DNA of 64,000 nt from Chloroflexota bacterium (GCA_016234595.1 JACRBG010000014.1:1-64000); one strand, 5' to 3'. Positions 8,199-17,534 are shown, numbered from the stretch's first letter. Numbers and translations: made by a program. Notes: generated by a model not told the origin, from the sequence alone.

Positions 8199-9188
8199 AT
8201 GCGTAGAGCTAGACGTATTGCCCCTGTTATTTTGTTAGTAGTTGGCCTCTTGATTGCAACTGTTGGTGCAAGTAGCGCCCAAGATGATACGGATGTCTTC
8301 CGTATGGTTGCCCATGGTGGTGTTGGTAATCCTTTCTGGATTGTCGTTATCAAGGGTATGGAAGATGCCTGTGCCCTTTTGAGTGCAGACTGCGCTTGGT
8401 TGGCCGACCCCGTAGACAACGTGGATGATATGGCTGGCTATTGGGATGACGCACTTGCTGCTAACCCCGATGGTATCGGCACTACCGTTCCAAATCCTGA
8501 AGTGATCCGCGATGCTGTTGGTCGCGCTCACGATGCTGGTATTCCAGTAATTGCCTTCAACACCGCCGACCCAAATGCGGGCACCGACCAGTCCCTGCCT
8601 ATTTTGTTCTACATTGGCGCGAACGAATTCCTTGGTGGACGTTCCAATGCGACCCGCGTTTTGGCTGAAGCCGCCGCCGATGGTGTTACCATCAATCGTG
8701 GCGTGTGCCCCATCCAAGAAGTCGGCCACAGTGGTTTGGAAGCCCGTTGCGCTGGTGTTCGTAGTGTTTTTGAAGAAGCAGGCATTCCATTGGACGGCTT
8801 GACCATCAGCAATGACGTGACCGAGAGTGCTGGCGTTTTGGCTGACTATTTCACTGCCAACGCAGACACCAACGCCGCTTTCTTCCTTGGCCCCAATCCA
8901 TCAAGCTCCTTCAATCTGTATTTGCAAGAAGCTGGCCGTCAACCACGTGAAATCTATGCGACCACCCATGACACCAGTTCTGAAATCTATCAAATGATTA
9001 AAGACGGGTATCTGTTGCAGGCGATTGATCAACAACCCTACTTGCAAGGTTTTGAAACCATTATGTGGTTGTACCTGAACAGCCGTTATGCACTGGCCCC
9101 CGGTGGCGACATCCTGACTGGCCCCGGCGTCATTGATGGTAGCAATGTTGACGCGATCATTGAGTTGACCGCCGCTGGCTATCGTTAA
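8199..9188 (+). CDS. Sugar ABC transporter substrate-binding protein (periplasmic-binding type 4)
   Basis: 329 residues from the ATG at 8199, which has GAGGAG 11 bases upstream; a TTG at 8148 would add 17 residues before the signal peptide and is less likely. The N-terminus has a basic MRRARR then a hydrophobic stretch ending near ASSAQD, a probable signal peptide. VFRMVAHGGVGNPFWIVVIKGMEDAC is the classic start of the ribose/xylose/inositol-binding family, and the hinge segments GIPVIAFNTADPNAG and IYQMIKDGYLLQAIDQQPYLQG fit. It should capture a pentose or inositol for the adjoining permease and ATPase. Exact ligand not readable. Confidence 0.9.
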   Translation: MRRARRIAPVILLVVGLLIATVGASSAQDDTDVFRMVAHGGVGNPFWIVVIKGMEDACALLSADCAWLADPVDNVDDMAGYWDDALAANPDGIGTTVPNPEVIRDAVGRAHDAGIPVIAFNTADPNAGTDQSLPILFYIGANEFLGGRSNATRVLAEAAADGVTINRGVCPIQEVGHSGLEARCAGVRSVFEEAGIPLDGLTISNDVTESAGVLADYFTANADTNAAFFLGPNPSSSFNLYLQEAGRQPREIYATTHDTSSEIYQMIKDGYLLQAIDQQPYLQGFETIMWLYLNSRYALAPGGDILTGPGVIDGSNVDAIIELTAAGYR

Positions 9189-9215
9189 ACGCTAGTTGTA
9201 GAGTTTGAGTAGTAA

Positions 9216-9246
9216 ACGGGCGGAGCGTAATTGCTCCGCCCGTCTT
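9216..9246 (+). terminator. Hairpin with U run between binding protein and permease genes
   Basis: ACGGGCGGAGC (9216-9226) pairs perfectly with GCTCCGCCCGT (9233-9243) over a six-base loop, followed by CTTT. Placed inside the transporter operon, it would partly end transcription so that the binding protein is made in excess over the membrane parts, or it protects the 3' end of the upstream message. Confidence 0.8.
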
Positions 9247-9285
9247 TAATAGACAAAATATTTGTAATGTTAGAAGAGTTTAAAA

Positions 9286-11790
9286 ATGCAGGCCTATTTT
9301 GAGAACCGTGACTCAAATGCCCAATCCGGGCAGTTCTATACCGCTATTATGGGAGTGCTTGGTCTGGCTTATCTAGCCGTGACCATCCTAATCTTCACTG
9401 GCTGGATTGCCCTTGGTGAACGTGCCAATGTCAGCCGCCGTGACATTAATTTCAATGAATGGGCTGTTGCCATTGGGTCGGCCCTCTTGGGCATTGGCGC
9501 ATTTCGTACTGCATGGGGTTTGGCCCAACGTGAACGGGTAAGCTGGGCATGGTTGCAGTGGGTGTCTTTTGTCAGCTTACTCGTTGGATTTGCGATTGCC
9601 ATGAGTGCTGTTTTAGGAGCAACTCAGCAAAACAATATAGGCGCCCCTCGATTACCAAATGACGTTTTAGGCCTTTCTATCCTCATCATTGCTTGGGTTT
9701 CCTCCATTGGCATTTTACTTACTCGTTTCGTGCTCTATGGTCAAGGTTTGGCACGCATTTTCCGATTTATTGCCAAAGATCGTGATAAGCTCGATTCTGG
9801 AAATTTCTGGGGGTGGTTTTTTGGATTATTTTTCATAGCTGTATTTGCGAACTTGGTTGTCATTGCAACGACAGTAGAAGGTTTTAATAAAGAAAGATTC
9901 TTATTAGGTGTTGGCCTATTCGTCTTTTCCGCCGCAATCTACTCTTATGCCGTGAAAGGATCAGTCTACACCCCCGATCAGCGAATTCGTATCCAACTTG
10001 CTGAATCACCCAGCGCGGGAGCCATCATCGGGTTGGTGGTCATCGTGATGGGATTTAGTATGGCATCCGACTTGTTTCTTGACACGACTTCAATTGCCTC
10101 GATTTTGAGCAATAACGCCACCAAAGGCATTATTGCGATTGGCATTACGACGTTGATGATTTCGGGCGAATTTGATTTGTCAGTAGGGTCGGTATTGGGT
10201 GTGACGGCCATGGCCTATATGATTTTTATGGGCGAGGGTTTCAAAGGTATTGGCCCTTTGAGTTTTGAACAACAACCAACTGTGATTGCCGCGATCCTAG
10301 CCCTAATTTGTGCTTGTATTATGGGATTGATTAATGGCTTGCTGCTCGTCACCACGAAGATACCCTCATTTATTGTGACTTTGGGAACGCTATTTGCCTA
10401 TCGTGCCATTGCACTTGTGTTTATCGGCGGTGGACGAATTTTGCGCTACCGGGATTATTTCCCCCCGCCTGCCGAATTCCCCCAAGTGTTTATTAGCCGC
10501 TGGGCCATTGCTACCTTAGCGATTACGGGCGCATTGTTTATTCTGGTCACGGCACTTCAAGCCATACCGCAATATTGGTCGCGTTCAGTTCGGGCATGGT
10601 CGCATATTAAAGACCGTGAAATGGGATCGGTCATCGCGCTTGGTGTTTCCATTTGGTCATTTATTTCAGCCGCTACCCTTGCCACTGCATTTGCATGGTT
10701 GGCATTGGTTGCCTATTTCCATCTTGATCGTGTGCATTTTGGGAAGACCCTCGGCCAAGCTGATTTTTGGTTGGCGATCATATTGGGTTTGGCGGCGGCG
10801 GCAGTTATTACAGCCATCAATTTGTACCCCTCATGGCGCAAGAAATCTGGCGGGCTAAATGCTGGAGAAGCGTATAGTATTCCGACAGGGGTCACTGGCT
10901 GGATTCTTTGGATTGCCATTTTTGCTCTGATCGTAAAGGTCTATGATCTCAGGCTCAATTTAAGTAATCCTGATTCTTCGATGTTGATTTTAATTGTGGT
11001 TGCGGCACTAGGTTTTACCCACGTCACGCTTGCTACTTTCCGCCAATATCGGCTGGCACGCCAACAAGTAGTGGCCGTTGGTGAGCGAGTTGAAGCTGTC
11101 CCGGTTTCGCAATATCTCCGTGAACGGGGGTATCTGACGGTGGGGGTTTCGGCTGCCCTAGCCCTATTGATTGTGGCATTGATTGTGACCGCGTATCAAC
11201 GCTTTGGCAATATTGATAGCCCGCTCAAAGTCGGATTTTTTGATGTGGCGAACGGTCAATGGCGTTTTACAATGGCACAGGTTACACGGGGCTTGGTGCA
11301 TGTGAATATTCCAGACCAAGCCAACTTGCGCAATGCGATTGCGTGGTGGGTGATTCTCGCCTCGATTTTCCAAGTCATTCTGTTCCGTACCCGATATGGC
11401 AATAGCGTTTTTGCGGTGGGTGGGAATCGCGGGGCGGCCCGTGCACAGGGTATTAACGTCAACCGAGTGAAGGTACAAAACTTTGTGCTCTGTTCATTTT
11501 TAACGGGCTTGGCTGGCATTATGGAAGTAGCACGTAACCCCGGTGTTGACCCATTGAAAGGCAATACTTGGGAACTGGACGTGATTGCGATGACCGTAAT
11601 TGGGGGTACATTGTTAACCGGGGGTTATGGCAGCATCATTGGCACAATGCTGGGTGTATTGATTTTTGGGATGCTTGGCACTGGCTTGGTCTTGGTTGGT
11701 ATGGATTCCCGCATGTTCCAAGGTGTGATCGGCGTTATCATGATTGGGGCGGTTGTTTTGAATAATACGGTCAAGCGGTCACGCAGCTAG
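9286..11790 (+). CDS. Sugar ABC transporter permease with N-terminal extension and large internal insertion
   Basis: 834 residues, about twice the 320-400 usual for this BPD_transp_2 (RbsC/XylH-like) family. Family core is recognisable in two blocks: residues about 240-400 (GIIAIGITTLMISGEFDLSV, IPSFIVTLGTLFAYRAIALV) and about 645-834 (TRYGNSVFAVGGNRGAARAQ, AMTVIGGTLLTGGYGSIIGT). Residues about 405-640 between them and residues 1-235 at the front are extra and hydrophobic, each with several likely membrane helices. The insertion replaces what is normally a short loop. The frame is open throughout, so this is not a frameshift artefact. It forms the channel of the importer with the ATPase encoded 13 bases downstream. 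ATG start, AGAAGAG upstream. Confidence 0.88.
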   Translation: MQAYFENRDSNAQSGQFYTAIMGVLGLAYLAVTILIFTGWIALGERANVSRRDINFNEWAVAIGSALLGIGAFRTAWGLAQRERVSWAWLQWVSFVSLLVGFAIAMSAVLGATQQNNIGAPRLPNDVLGLSILIIAWVSSIGILLTRFVLYGQGLARIFRFIAKDRDKLDSGNFWGWFFGLFFIAVFANLVVIATTVEGFNKERFLLGVGLFVFSAAIYSYAVKGSVYTPDQRIRIQLAESPSAGAIIGLVVIVMGFSMASDLFLDTTSIASILSNNATKGIIAIGITTLMISGEFDLSVGSVLGVTAMAYMIFMGEGFKGIGPLSFEQQPTVIAAILALICACIMGLINGLLLVTTKIPSFIVTLGTLFAYRAIALVFIGGGRILRYRDYFPPPAEFPQVFISRWAIATLAITGALFILVTALQAIPQYWSRSVRAWSHIKDREMGSVIALGVSIWSFISAATLATAFAWLALVAYFHLDRVHFGKTLGQADFWLAIILGLAAAAVITAINLYPSWRKKSGGLNAGEAYSIPTGVTGWILWIAIFALIVKVYDLRLNLSNPDSSMLILIVVAALGFTHVTLATFRQYRLARQQVVAVGERVEAVPVSQYLRERGYLTVGVSAALALLIVALIVTAYQRFGNIDSPLKVGFFDVANGQWRFTMAQVTRGLVHVNIPDQANLRNAIAWWVILASIFQVILFRTRYGNSVFAVGGNRGAARAQGINVNRVKVQNFVLCSFLTGLAGIMEVARNPGVDPLKGNTWELDVIAMTVIGGTLLTGGYGSIIGTMLGVLIFGMLGTGLVLVGMDSRMFQGVIGVIMIGAVVLNNTVKRSRS

Positions 11791-11803
11791 AGGGGAAAAA
11801 ATA

Positions 11804-12607
11804 ATGGCAACTCGAAAATCAGATGATACTCCATTGCTTGAAATGCGTGGCATCTTTAAATTTTTTGGCCGTGTCCAAGCCCTTAGGGGCATAGATTTTC
11901 ATGTGGATCGGCAGGAGATTGTGGGTTTACTGGGTGATAATGGCGCAGGCAAATCTACCTTGATTAAGACGTTAACGGGTTTTCATACCCCGACTCGTGG
12001 GCAAATCTATTTTGAGGGTCGCCCGGTGAGTATTGATTCGCCGTATGTGGCGCGCGAATTAGGTATTGAAACCGTTTATCAAGACCTTGCACTGGTACCC
12101 CTGATGAGTATTGCTCGTAATTTCTGGCTCGGGCAAGAACCCACCAAACGTCTCGGCCCGTTCCGCCTGTTGGATGAAGAGAGAATGGGTGAAGAAGCCC
12201 GCAAAGCGCTGGCGGACGTGGGCATTACTATTCGTAACCCACATGAAGAAGTGGGGACAATGTCGGGTGGTGAGCGTCAGTCCATTGCCATTGGCCGCGC
12301 GGTCTATTTTGGCAAGAAACTTTTGATTTTGGACGAGCCAACCTCGGCGCTCTCGGTAGGTGAAACACGCAAAGTATTGGAATATACCCGTACTGCTAAA
12401 GCGCGGGGGATGAGCGTGATCTTCATCACGCATAATATTGGTCAGATTCATCAAATCGCTGATCGTTTTACCGTGATTAGTCATGGGACCAAGGTTGGGG
12501 ATTTCTATAAAGATGAAGTGGATGAAGAAGAAGTTGCCAATATGGTGATGACAGGTGAAGTACCGGAACGCCTGCGGCTTATTCGTGAAGAAGAGATGAT
12601 GGTTTAG
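11804..12607 (+). CDS. Sugar ABC transporter ATP-binding protein (single ABC domain)
   Basis: 267 residues with one ABC cassette: Walker A GDNGAGKST near residue 47, signature MSGGERQSIAIGRA, Walker B KKLLILDEPTSAL and the switch His in FITHNIGQIHQIADRF. Many importers of the ribose/xylose class use a tandem double-domain ATPase of about 500 residues; this one is a single domain and would work as a homodimer. GAGGGG precedes the ATG. It powers the permease encoded immediately upstream. Confidence 0.94.
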   Translation: MATRKSDDTPLLEMRGIFKFFGRVQALRGIDFHVDRQEIVGLLGDNGAGKSTLIKTLTGFHTPTRGQIYFEGRPVSIDSPYVARELGIETVYQDLALVPLMSIARNFWLGQEPTKRLGPFRLLDEERMGEEARKALADVGITIRNPHEEVGTMSGGERQSIAIGRAVYFGKKLLILDEPTSALSVGETRKVLEYTRTAKARGMSVIFITHNIGQIHQIADRFTVISHGTKVGDFYKDEVDEEEVANMVMTGEVPERLRLIREEEMMV

Positions 12608-12630
12608 ACCGTACTTGGTTGAAAAATTCC

Positions 12631-12655
12631 GACCCCGTGCGAAGCGGGGTCTTTT
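12631..12655 (+). terminator. Rho-independent terminator after the ABC importer operon
   Basis: GACCCCG (12631-12637) pairs with CGGGGTC (12645-12651) over a seven-base loop, followed by TTTT. It begins 23 bases after the ATPase stop and marks the end of the importer transcript. Confidence 0.85.
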
Positions 12656-12704
12656 ATACCATCCTCTCGCGCAAATTATTGTGCCTGTTTTGGGAGAAAT
12701 TTAG

Positions 12705-13949
12705 ATGTTTCAACTGAAGAAAAGAACTTCAATTTATTGGATTGGTACAGCGGCGCTTGGTCTAATTCTGCTTAGTGCTTGTGCGCCATCTGATAAGGAT
12801 TTTACGCCCACTGCACCCCCACCTACGCTAACCCCAACGCCAACACCTGCCCCGACTGGAAATACTGATGGTGGCGGAGAGACGCAGGCGGTTGACCCTC
12901 GACAAGAGCAATTAGATGCCATTGTTGCGTCCATTCCAGTTAACATGCCAGCCGGAGCCGAGCAATGGCAAATTGATACCTCGCGAGGTGACAAGGGTTT
13001 TGAAACACCGCCTAATGTCCAAAATGGCATCGGGAGGCGTGTTTTTTATCGTACCCAAGCCGCCAGCGCTATGCAGATTACGTATGCTGTATTTGATACC
13101 GCTGAACTGGCCCATGCACATTTTGAGCGACTTCAAGAAGTCCGCAGTACCGTCCTCAAAGCAGGTACACAACGCGACGATTTTCCAGCCCCCAACATTT
13201 TTGGCTTAGGTACGACAACGGGTTCGGTAGCACTTATTCAGGATGAGAATTATTTTGTAGAAGTGTTTATCGAGGTATATTCCAGTGTTGGTCAAAATCC
13301 GTTGGTTGCTTCGGCGCGTCAGGCCATTAATGTGCTTAATGCTGGGGTTGCACGCTACAGTACACCGAACTTAAAACCTGCTCGGATGGAAGCGGTTGAT
13401 GTTGTACTGCCCGATCAGTTTACTTTAGGTGAGGCAGTATGGGAACGGGACGCCAGCCAAAACTATCCTGAACCTCTCGAAGTTGGTAATAATGGTCTCT
13501 CAATTCGCGCAATTTATAAGGGGGACGCTGGCAGCGAGGTAACATTTAATTATACTGTGTTTGATACTGCTGATGATGCTGCGGCTTATTATGCGGATAG
13601 CAGTCGCCAAAACCTATCTACCTCATTACGTCTAAACCCTGCCGGACAAGGCCAAACCCGCGATGATTTCCCACAACCCAATGTATTTGCGTCGGGGGTA
13701 GCTTATATCGCAGGTGGGGCCTTCCAGTCTAATGATGTGTTTGTTGTCATCGTCTCGCTTGAAACGACTTCGATTCCCGAAGGCGACCCATTGGGTGAAC
13801 TGGCCCAGCAAGCTTTGTCTTTCTTACAACAGAGCCTTGTTCCGACAGGCGACCAACCGACTATTGAGACGACCCCGGCTCCAACTGAGGCAGCGACTGA
13901 AACTTCTACGGATATCACGCCGGAAGCTACCCAGCAGATAGTGGGGTGA
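12705..13949 (+). CDS. Secreted lipoprotein with two related domains, unknown function
   Basis: 414 residues. A signal peptide ends in the lipobox LLSAC with the lipidated Cys at residue 26, followed by a Thr/Pro-rich linker (TLTPTPTPAPT). Two related halves follow. The first contains TYAVFDTAELAHAHFERL and RDDFPAPNIFGLG; the second contains NYTVFDTADDAAAYYADS and RDDFPQPNVFASG. The order and spacing of these motifs match, so the protein arose by an internal duplication. The C-terminus is Thr/Pro/Glu-rich and low in complexity. GGGAGAA precedes the ATG. I do not recognise a named family. It lies six bases before an SDR gene, so the two are probably cotranscribed. Confidence 0.8.
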   Translation: MFQLKKRTSIYWIGTAALGLILLSACAPSDKDFTPTAPPPTLTPTPTPAPTGNTDGGGETQAVDPRQEQLDAIVASIPVNMPAGAEQWQIDTSRGDKGFETPPNVQNGIGRRVFYRTQAASAMQITYAVFDTAELAHAHFERLQEVRSTVLKAGTQRDDFPAPNIFGLGTTTGSVALIQDENYFVEVFIEVYSSVGQNPLVASARQAINVLNAGVARYSTPNLKPARMEAVDVVLPDQFTLGEAVWERDASQNYPEPLEVGNNGLSIRAIYKGDAGSEVTFNYTVFDTADDAAAYYADSSRQNLSTSLRLNPAGQGQTRDDFPQPNVFASGVAYIAGGAFQSNDVFVVIVSLETTSIPEGDPLGELAQQALSFLQQSLVPTGDQPTIETTPAPTEAATETSTDITPEATQQIVG

Positions 13950-13955
13950 TAAGCC

Positions 13956-14726
13956 ATGTTGACAGGCAAAATCGCGTTAGTGACTGGGGGCGCGGGTGAT
14001 CTGGGCAATGAGATGGCCTTGCATCTGGCCCAAGCTGGAGCGGATATTGCTATTTGGGATATTGTGCCGGAAGCACAGGCCCAGCCTCGAATTGACCGTA
14101 TCACCGCGACTGGCAAAAGAGTTCTCTATCAAGAAGTGGATGTGCGAAATCGGGATGTGGTAGATAGCGCTTTGGATGTCGCGATGACTGCGTTGGGGGG
14201 ATTGGACATTGTCTGCTCGAATGCGGGAATTGTTGATTCGGCGCCGTTTTTGCAAATCACCCAAGAGAAATGGCAGCGTCATCTAGATATCAATCTGACA
14301 GGCTGTTTTAATGTCGGGCAAGCCGCCGCCCAACGCATGGTACTCAACAAAACTAAAGGCCGGATTATCTTTACCTCAAGCTGGGTGAGCGAGATTCCTT
14401 GGCCGGAAATTACGGCGTACACGGTCAGCAAGGCGGGGGTTAACATGCTAATGAAGCAGATGGCCCGTGAATTGGCCCACTATGGGATACGAGTCAATGC
14501 CGTTGCACCGGGGATTGTCAAAGCGGGTTTGGCGGGCCGACAACTGGTGGAAGAACCCCAGTATGCCGCTCGTGTCTCCAAAGTAATCCCGCTGGGGGAG
14601 CCGGGGATGCCAGTTGAAATCGCACAAGCGGTAGTGTATTTGGCGGGGCCGCACACCGAATATATGACGGGGTCACTGTTAGTGTTAGATGGCGGCTGTT
14701 CGTTATTCCAGTTTGATCAAGGCTGA
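13956..14726 (+). CDS. Short-chain dehydrogenase/reductase
   Basis: 256 residues, classical SDR length. The cofactor loop is ALVTGGAGDLGNEMA (TGxxxGxG form), with an Asp after strand 2 (IAIWDIVPEA) that favours NAD over NADP. NNAG is seen as CSNAG. The catalytic set is Ser in FTSSW, and Tyr and Lys in AYTVSKAGVNML. The segment IRVNAVAPGIVKAGLAG is typical. Substrate unknown; polyol or sugar-acid oxidation would fit the surroundings but is a guess. A terminator follows at 14781. Confidence 0.9.
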   Translation: MLTGKIALVTGGAGDLGNEMALHLAQAGADIAIWDIVPEAQAQPRIDRITATGKRVLYQEVDVRNRDVVDSALDVAMTALGGLDIVCSNAGIVDSAPFLQITQEKWQRHLDINLTGCFNVGQAAAQRMVLNKTKGRIIFTSSWVSEIPWPEITAYTVSKAGVNMLMKQMARELAHYGIRVNAVAPGIVKAGLAGRQLVEEPQYAARVSKVIPLGEPGMPVEIAQAVVYLAGPHTEYMTGSLLVLDGGCSLFQFDQG

Positions 14727-14780
14727 TACCACGAGCAGTAAAACGGTAGGGGCTTGTCAAGTGGTGTCAAGTTTTTTATG

Positions 14781-14818
14781 CAGGGCGGACATATTCTGAT
14801 ATGGTTCGCCCTGTTTTT
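14781..14818 (+). terminator. Rho-independent terminator after the SDR gene
   Basis: CAGGGCG (14781-14787) pairs with CGCCCTG (14807-14813), with an inner CATAT/ATATG helix, followed by TTTTTGT. It ends the lipoprotein-SDR transcript facing the convergent M24 gene. Confidence 0.8.
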
Positions 14819-14876
14819 GTAAAAAGACAGGAAAATACAAGCTGGGCGATTCGAGCATCGCCCCTACGACGCAGGT

Positions 14877-16262
14877 TTAATCTACCATTCGCATGGTGTG
14901 GCGTGGTGATAATAGAAATGGTGGCAGATAGGCCGGGATATTGGAAAAGGGCAGGACTTCGGGTTTTAAGTGAATGCCTAGGGCATTTTCCATAAAGTCA
15001 CGGCGAGCCTGAATGCGTCTCCATGCTTCAGGATATTTAGTAGCGAAGACTTGACGCAGATTCTCATCGGCCAACGCGATACCGTCTTCGATATTGGTCG
15101 TGAAATAGGGTGTGCCTGTCGCCGGAATGACATCCGCTTGCAGGGCCATGCCTGATTTCAATTTGATGCCTGACCCTTTATAGATCGGTGAGTGGATCCA
15201 TTCATCCAAATGAATATAATGACCGGGGTTGAGAGTGACGCCGAAAAAAGGATCACCAATGCGGTCATGGATGATGTCATAGAGTTCGCCCCCCGTCACG
15301 CCGATGCCAATATGCTCATACCACGCGACGATGGCCTCAAAGTAGGGCTTGACCAACTTTTCGACGTAATCCTGAATATTGACAGGCAGTTCAGTTGCGG
15401 ATTCTACGACCCACCCCGCACGGGCATTCAACGCACCCCAGACGCCGTAGGCCATTGTGAATGGCTCACCTCGCGCGATTTTTCGCATGGATGGGCTGGG
15501 CAATCCCATAAAGGCACGCGGGCCAGCCGAGAGCATCAAGTGACAGGAGAGGGGTAATCCATTGAGGCCCATCAATTGGACAGCTTCAAATTCGGTCATG
15601 TCGGGTTGCAAGCCAAAAAGGACATTGCGGAGGGCTTGGGAGGTGAAACAGGCTGCAAATTCAAATCGGGCTAGTTGCTCGACTTCGTTGATGATGCGGA
15701 GGCCATCCTCAGCCATTAGGAATCCTGTTGCATTGAATAAGGAGGGATTGAGATCAAAATCACGCAAAAGATCAGCAATATATGCTGGAACTACAATGTT
15801 TGAATCATAGTTTTCTTCCTCATATTTCCATCCAACGACCGCTACATTCTTGCCTTTTATACCAATAGATTCAAAAATATTGCGTAGAGATCTGCCCCCA
15901 CGTGGTTGACCCATTAGACTAAATGGTTGATATAGGATTACCTCAAGATCATCTTTTATTGGGCTGATACTGACATAGCTAATGCCCTCATTGCCAACTA
16001 CCAGTAATGGCTTTTTGCTTGAATCCATTGTATTGATGATGAGGAGTGCTTCTTCAAATCTAGGATCATAACCTGTCAGATAAGCCATATTAGCAAAGTG
16101 TTCACGGTCTGCGTAAACCAGCACAAAGTCGTGATCCATTGATACATCACCAGAAAACGTAAAAAGCCGGTGACGATACACCTCGGCTGGGATTTCTGGC
16201 TCAAAGGTGGGCATTCCAAAATCGGGTAATTGGATTTCAGCAAGTTCGGCATGACGAGTCAT
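14877..16262 (-). CDS. M24 (pita-bread) fold protein, probably not an active metallopeptidase
   Basis: 461 residues with a creatinase-like N-terminal domain and a C-terminal M24 domain (about residues 200-420). Active M24 peptidases bind two metals through Asp, Asp, His, Glu, Glu. Here the segment that should hold the two Asp reads MAYGVWGALNARAGWVVES, without either in place. The normal Glu-Pro near the end is ADVIP. The final Glu survives in TNIEDGIALADE, and a His-rich stretch, PGHYIHLDEWIH, stands where the metal His would be. Catalysis as a normal aminopeptidase P or prolidase is therefore doubtful. It overlaps the upstream MocA-type gene by four bases (ATGA), so the two probably serve one pathway. 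Confidence 0.78.
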   Translation of the reverse strand: MTRHAELAEIQLPDFGMPTFEPEIPAEVYRHRLFTFSGDVSMDHDFVLVYADREHFANMAYLTGYDPRFEEALLIINTMDSSKKPLLVVGNEGISYVSISPIKDDLEVILYQPFSLMGQPRGGRSLRNIFESIGIKGKNVAVVGWKYEEENYDSNIVVPAYIADLLRDFDLNPSLFNATGFLMAEDGLRIINEVEQLARFEFAACFTSQALRNVLFGLQPDMTEFEAVQLMGLNGLPLSCHLMLSAGPRAFMGLPSPSMRKIARGEPFTMAYGVWGALNARAGWVVESATELPVNIQDYVEKLVKPYFEAIVAWYEHIGIGVTGGELYDIIHDRIGDPFFGVTLNPGHYIHLDEWIHSPIYKGSGIKLKSGMALQADVIPATGTPYFTTNIEDGIALADENLRQVFATKYPEAWRRIQARRDFMENALGIHLKPEVLPFSNIPAYLPPFLLSPRHTMRMVD

Positions 16263-17419
16263 TGTAGTTTACCCCGTAATCCAAATAGGCCAGCGGCTTT
16301 GGTGCGACTGGCAGGCCATACATCAGATTTGGCAATACCGTCAATCCCTTCCAAATAAACGGGATGGTCGGTGGCGAGAGGTAGGGTCACAACTTGACCT
16401 GTTGCACCAGATAAATAGGCCCCTAACGCAATTTCGAGGGCGCGTTGGCCTGCCACACCGGGGGCGATGGTTGGCGTGTTATGATGGATGGCGTCGCGGA
16501 AATTGGCCCATAGTTCGGTGAAGGAACGGGCGATATTGTCCATGTGGGTCGGCAGATTATTGAGTACATGGTCGGTACGCTGCCAATCACGGACGCTGTA
16601 CAGTTCAATCGGTTGGTTAAAGCCACTGGTCTGATATTGATGGTAGCGCATCCGAATTTGACCCTCACTGCCACTAATATCTACCCCACCAACACCCTGC
16701 CCCCAACCCATATGGATGACGGCATAACCTTGAGGGAAGGCGATTTGCAGGAGGGCAAGGTCTTCGAGGACGGGATTGCGATGGGCATAGGTCGGCGCAT
16801 CCACAAAAGCCATGACCTGTATAGCATGCTGGCCCATTAGCCACTCAGCAAGATAGACGGCGTGAATCATGTCCATCAAAACGCCGCCACCTGCCGCCAT
16901 CGTATGCCGCCAGTCTTTTTGGAATTCGGGTGCCCCGGGGTAATCAATCACGCCAAGATAGTGCATGGTGAGAACACGGGGTTCGCCAATTGTTCCAGCA
17001 TCTAATAAGGCTTTCATCTGGCGGTATTCGGGCAGGAAATGATAGTTATGCACCATGCCCAAGACTAAGCCAGCTTGATCAGCAGCAGATACGGCTTCTT
17101 GGGCGATAGCAGGGGTGCGGGCAATGGGTTTTTCACTGAGCACATGTTTACCAGCGGCAAGGGCATCGAGCACAATTTCGCGGCGGAACTGCTGCGGCAC
17201 TGTGATGCAGACGGCCTGCACATCGGGACGGGCCAACACAGCGCGGTAATCATCGTATAGATTAGCATCGGCCAAACCAAACCACTCCTGACCGATTTTG
17301 CGGCGGGCTTCGGTGACATCGGCGAGGGCTACTAGTTCAACATCCGGAAGGATGGTGAGGGCGGGTTTGTGCCCATAACTGACGACGTTGCCACAGCCAA
17401 TTAAGCCTACTTTTAACAT
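16259..17419 (-). CDS. Gfo/Idh/MocA family oxidoreductase
   Basis: 386 residues. Rossmann motif VGLIGCGNVVSYGHKPALTI at the start, EKPIARTPAIAQEA near residue 95, and the substrate domain segment AGGGVLMDMIHAVYLAEWL. It has the fold of NAD(P)-dependent sugar dehydrogenases. GAGGAGG precedes the ATG. It starts a two-gene minus-strand unit with the M24-fold gene. It differs clearly from the IolG copy at 3.3 kb, so it is a separate paralogue with an unknown substrate. Confidence 0.9.
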   Translation of the reverse strand: MLKVGLIGCGNVVSYGHKPALTILPDVELVALADVTEARRKIGQEWFGLADANLYDDYRAVLARPDVQAVCITVPQQFRREIVLDALAAGKHVLSEKPIARTPAIAQEAVSAADQAGLVLGMVHNYHFLPEYRQMKALLDAGTIGEPRVLTMHYLGVIDYPGAPEFQKDWRHTMAAGGGVLMDMIHAVYLAEWLMGQHAIQVMAFVDAPTYAHRNPVLEDLALLQIAFPQGYAVIHMGWGQGVGGVDISGSEGQIRMRYHQYQTSGFNQPIELYSVRDWQRTDHVLNNLPTHMDNIARSFTELWANFRDAIHHNTPTIAPGVAGQRALEIALGAYLSGATGQVVTLPLATDHPVYLEGIDGIAKSDVWPASRTKAAGLFGLRGKLQ

Positions 17420-17534
17420 AAAAAACCTCCTCTAAATTTAAAACCATTATTAAGCCATGAGGGTGATAGTAATTTGAATCTAGGGCATACTATACTTTCA
17501 ATGTGTTGATAAACCCAAATTGGTAAATGGCCCA

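Noticed and set aside
8003-8419. Open frame of 138 codons on the minus strand across the divergent promoter
   Set aside because: It runs antisense into the substrate-binding protein gene, has low-complexity composition and no recognisable protein.
14821-14876. Short GC-rich stretch before the M24 stop (ATTCGAGCATCGCCCCTACG) as an extragenic repeat copy
   Set aside because: No second copy was noticed in the window and no clear stem forms.
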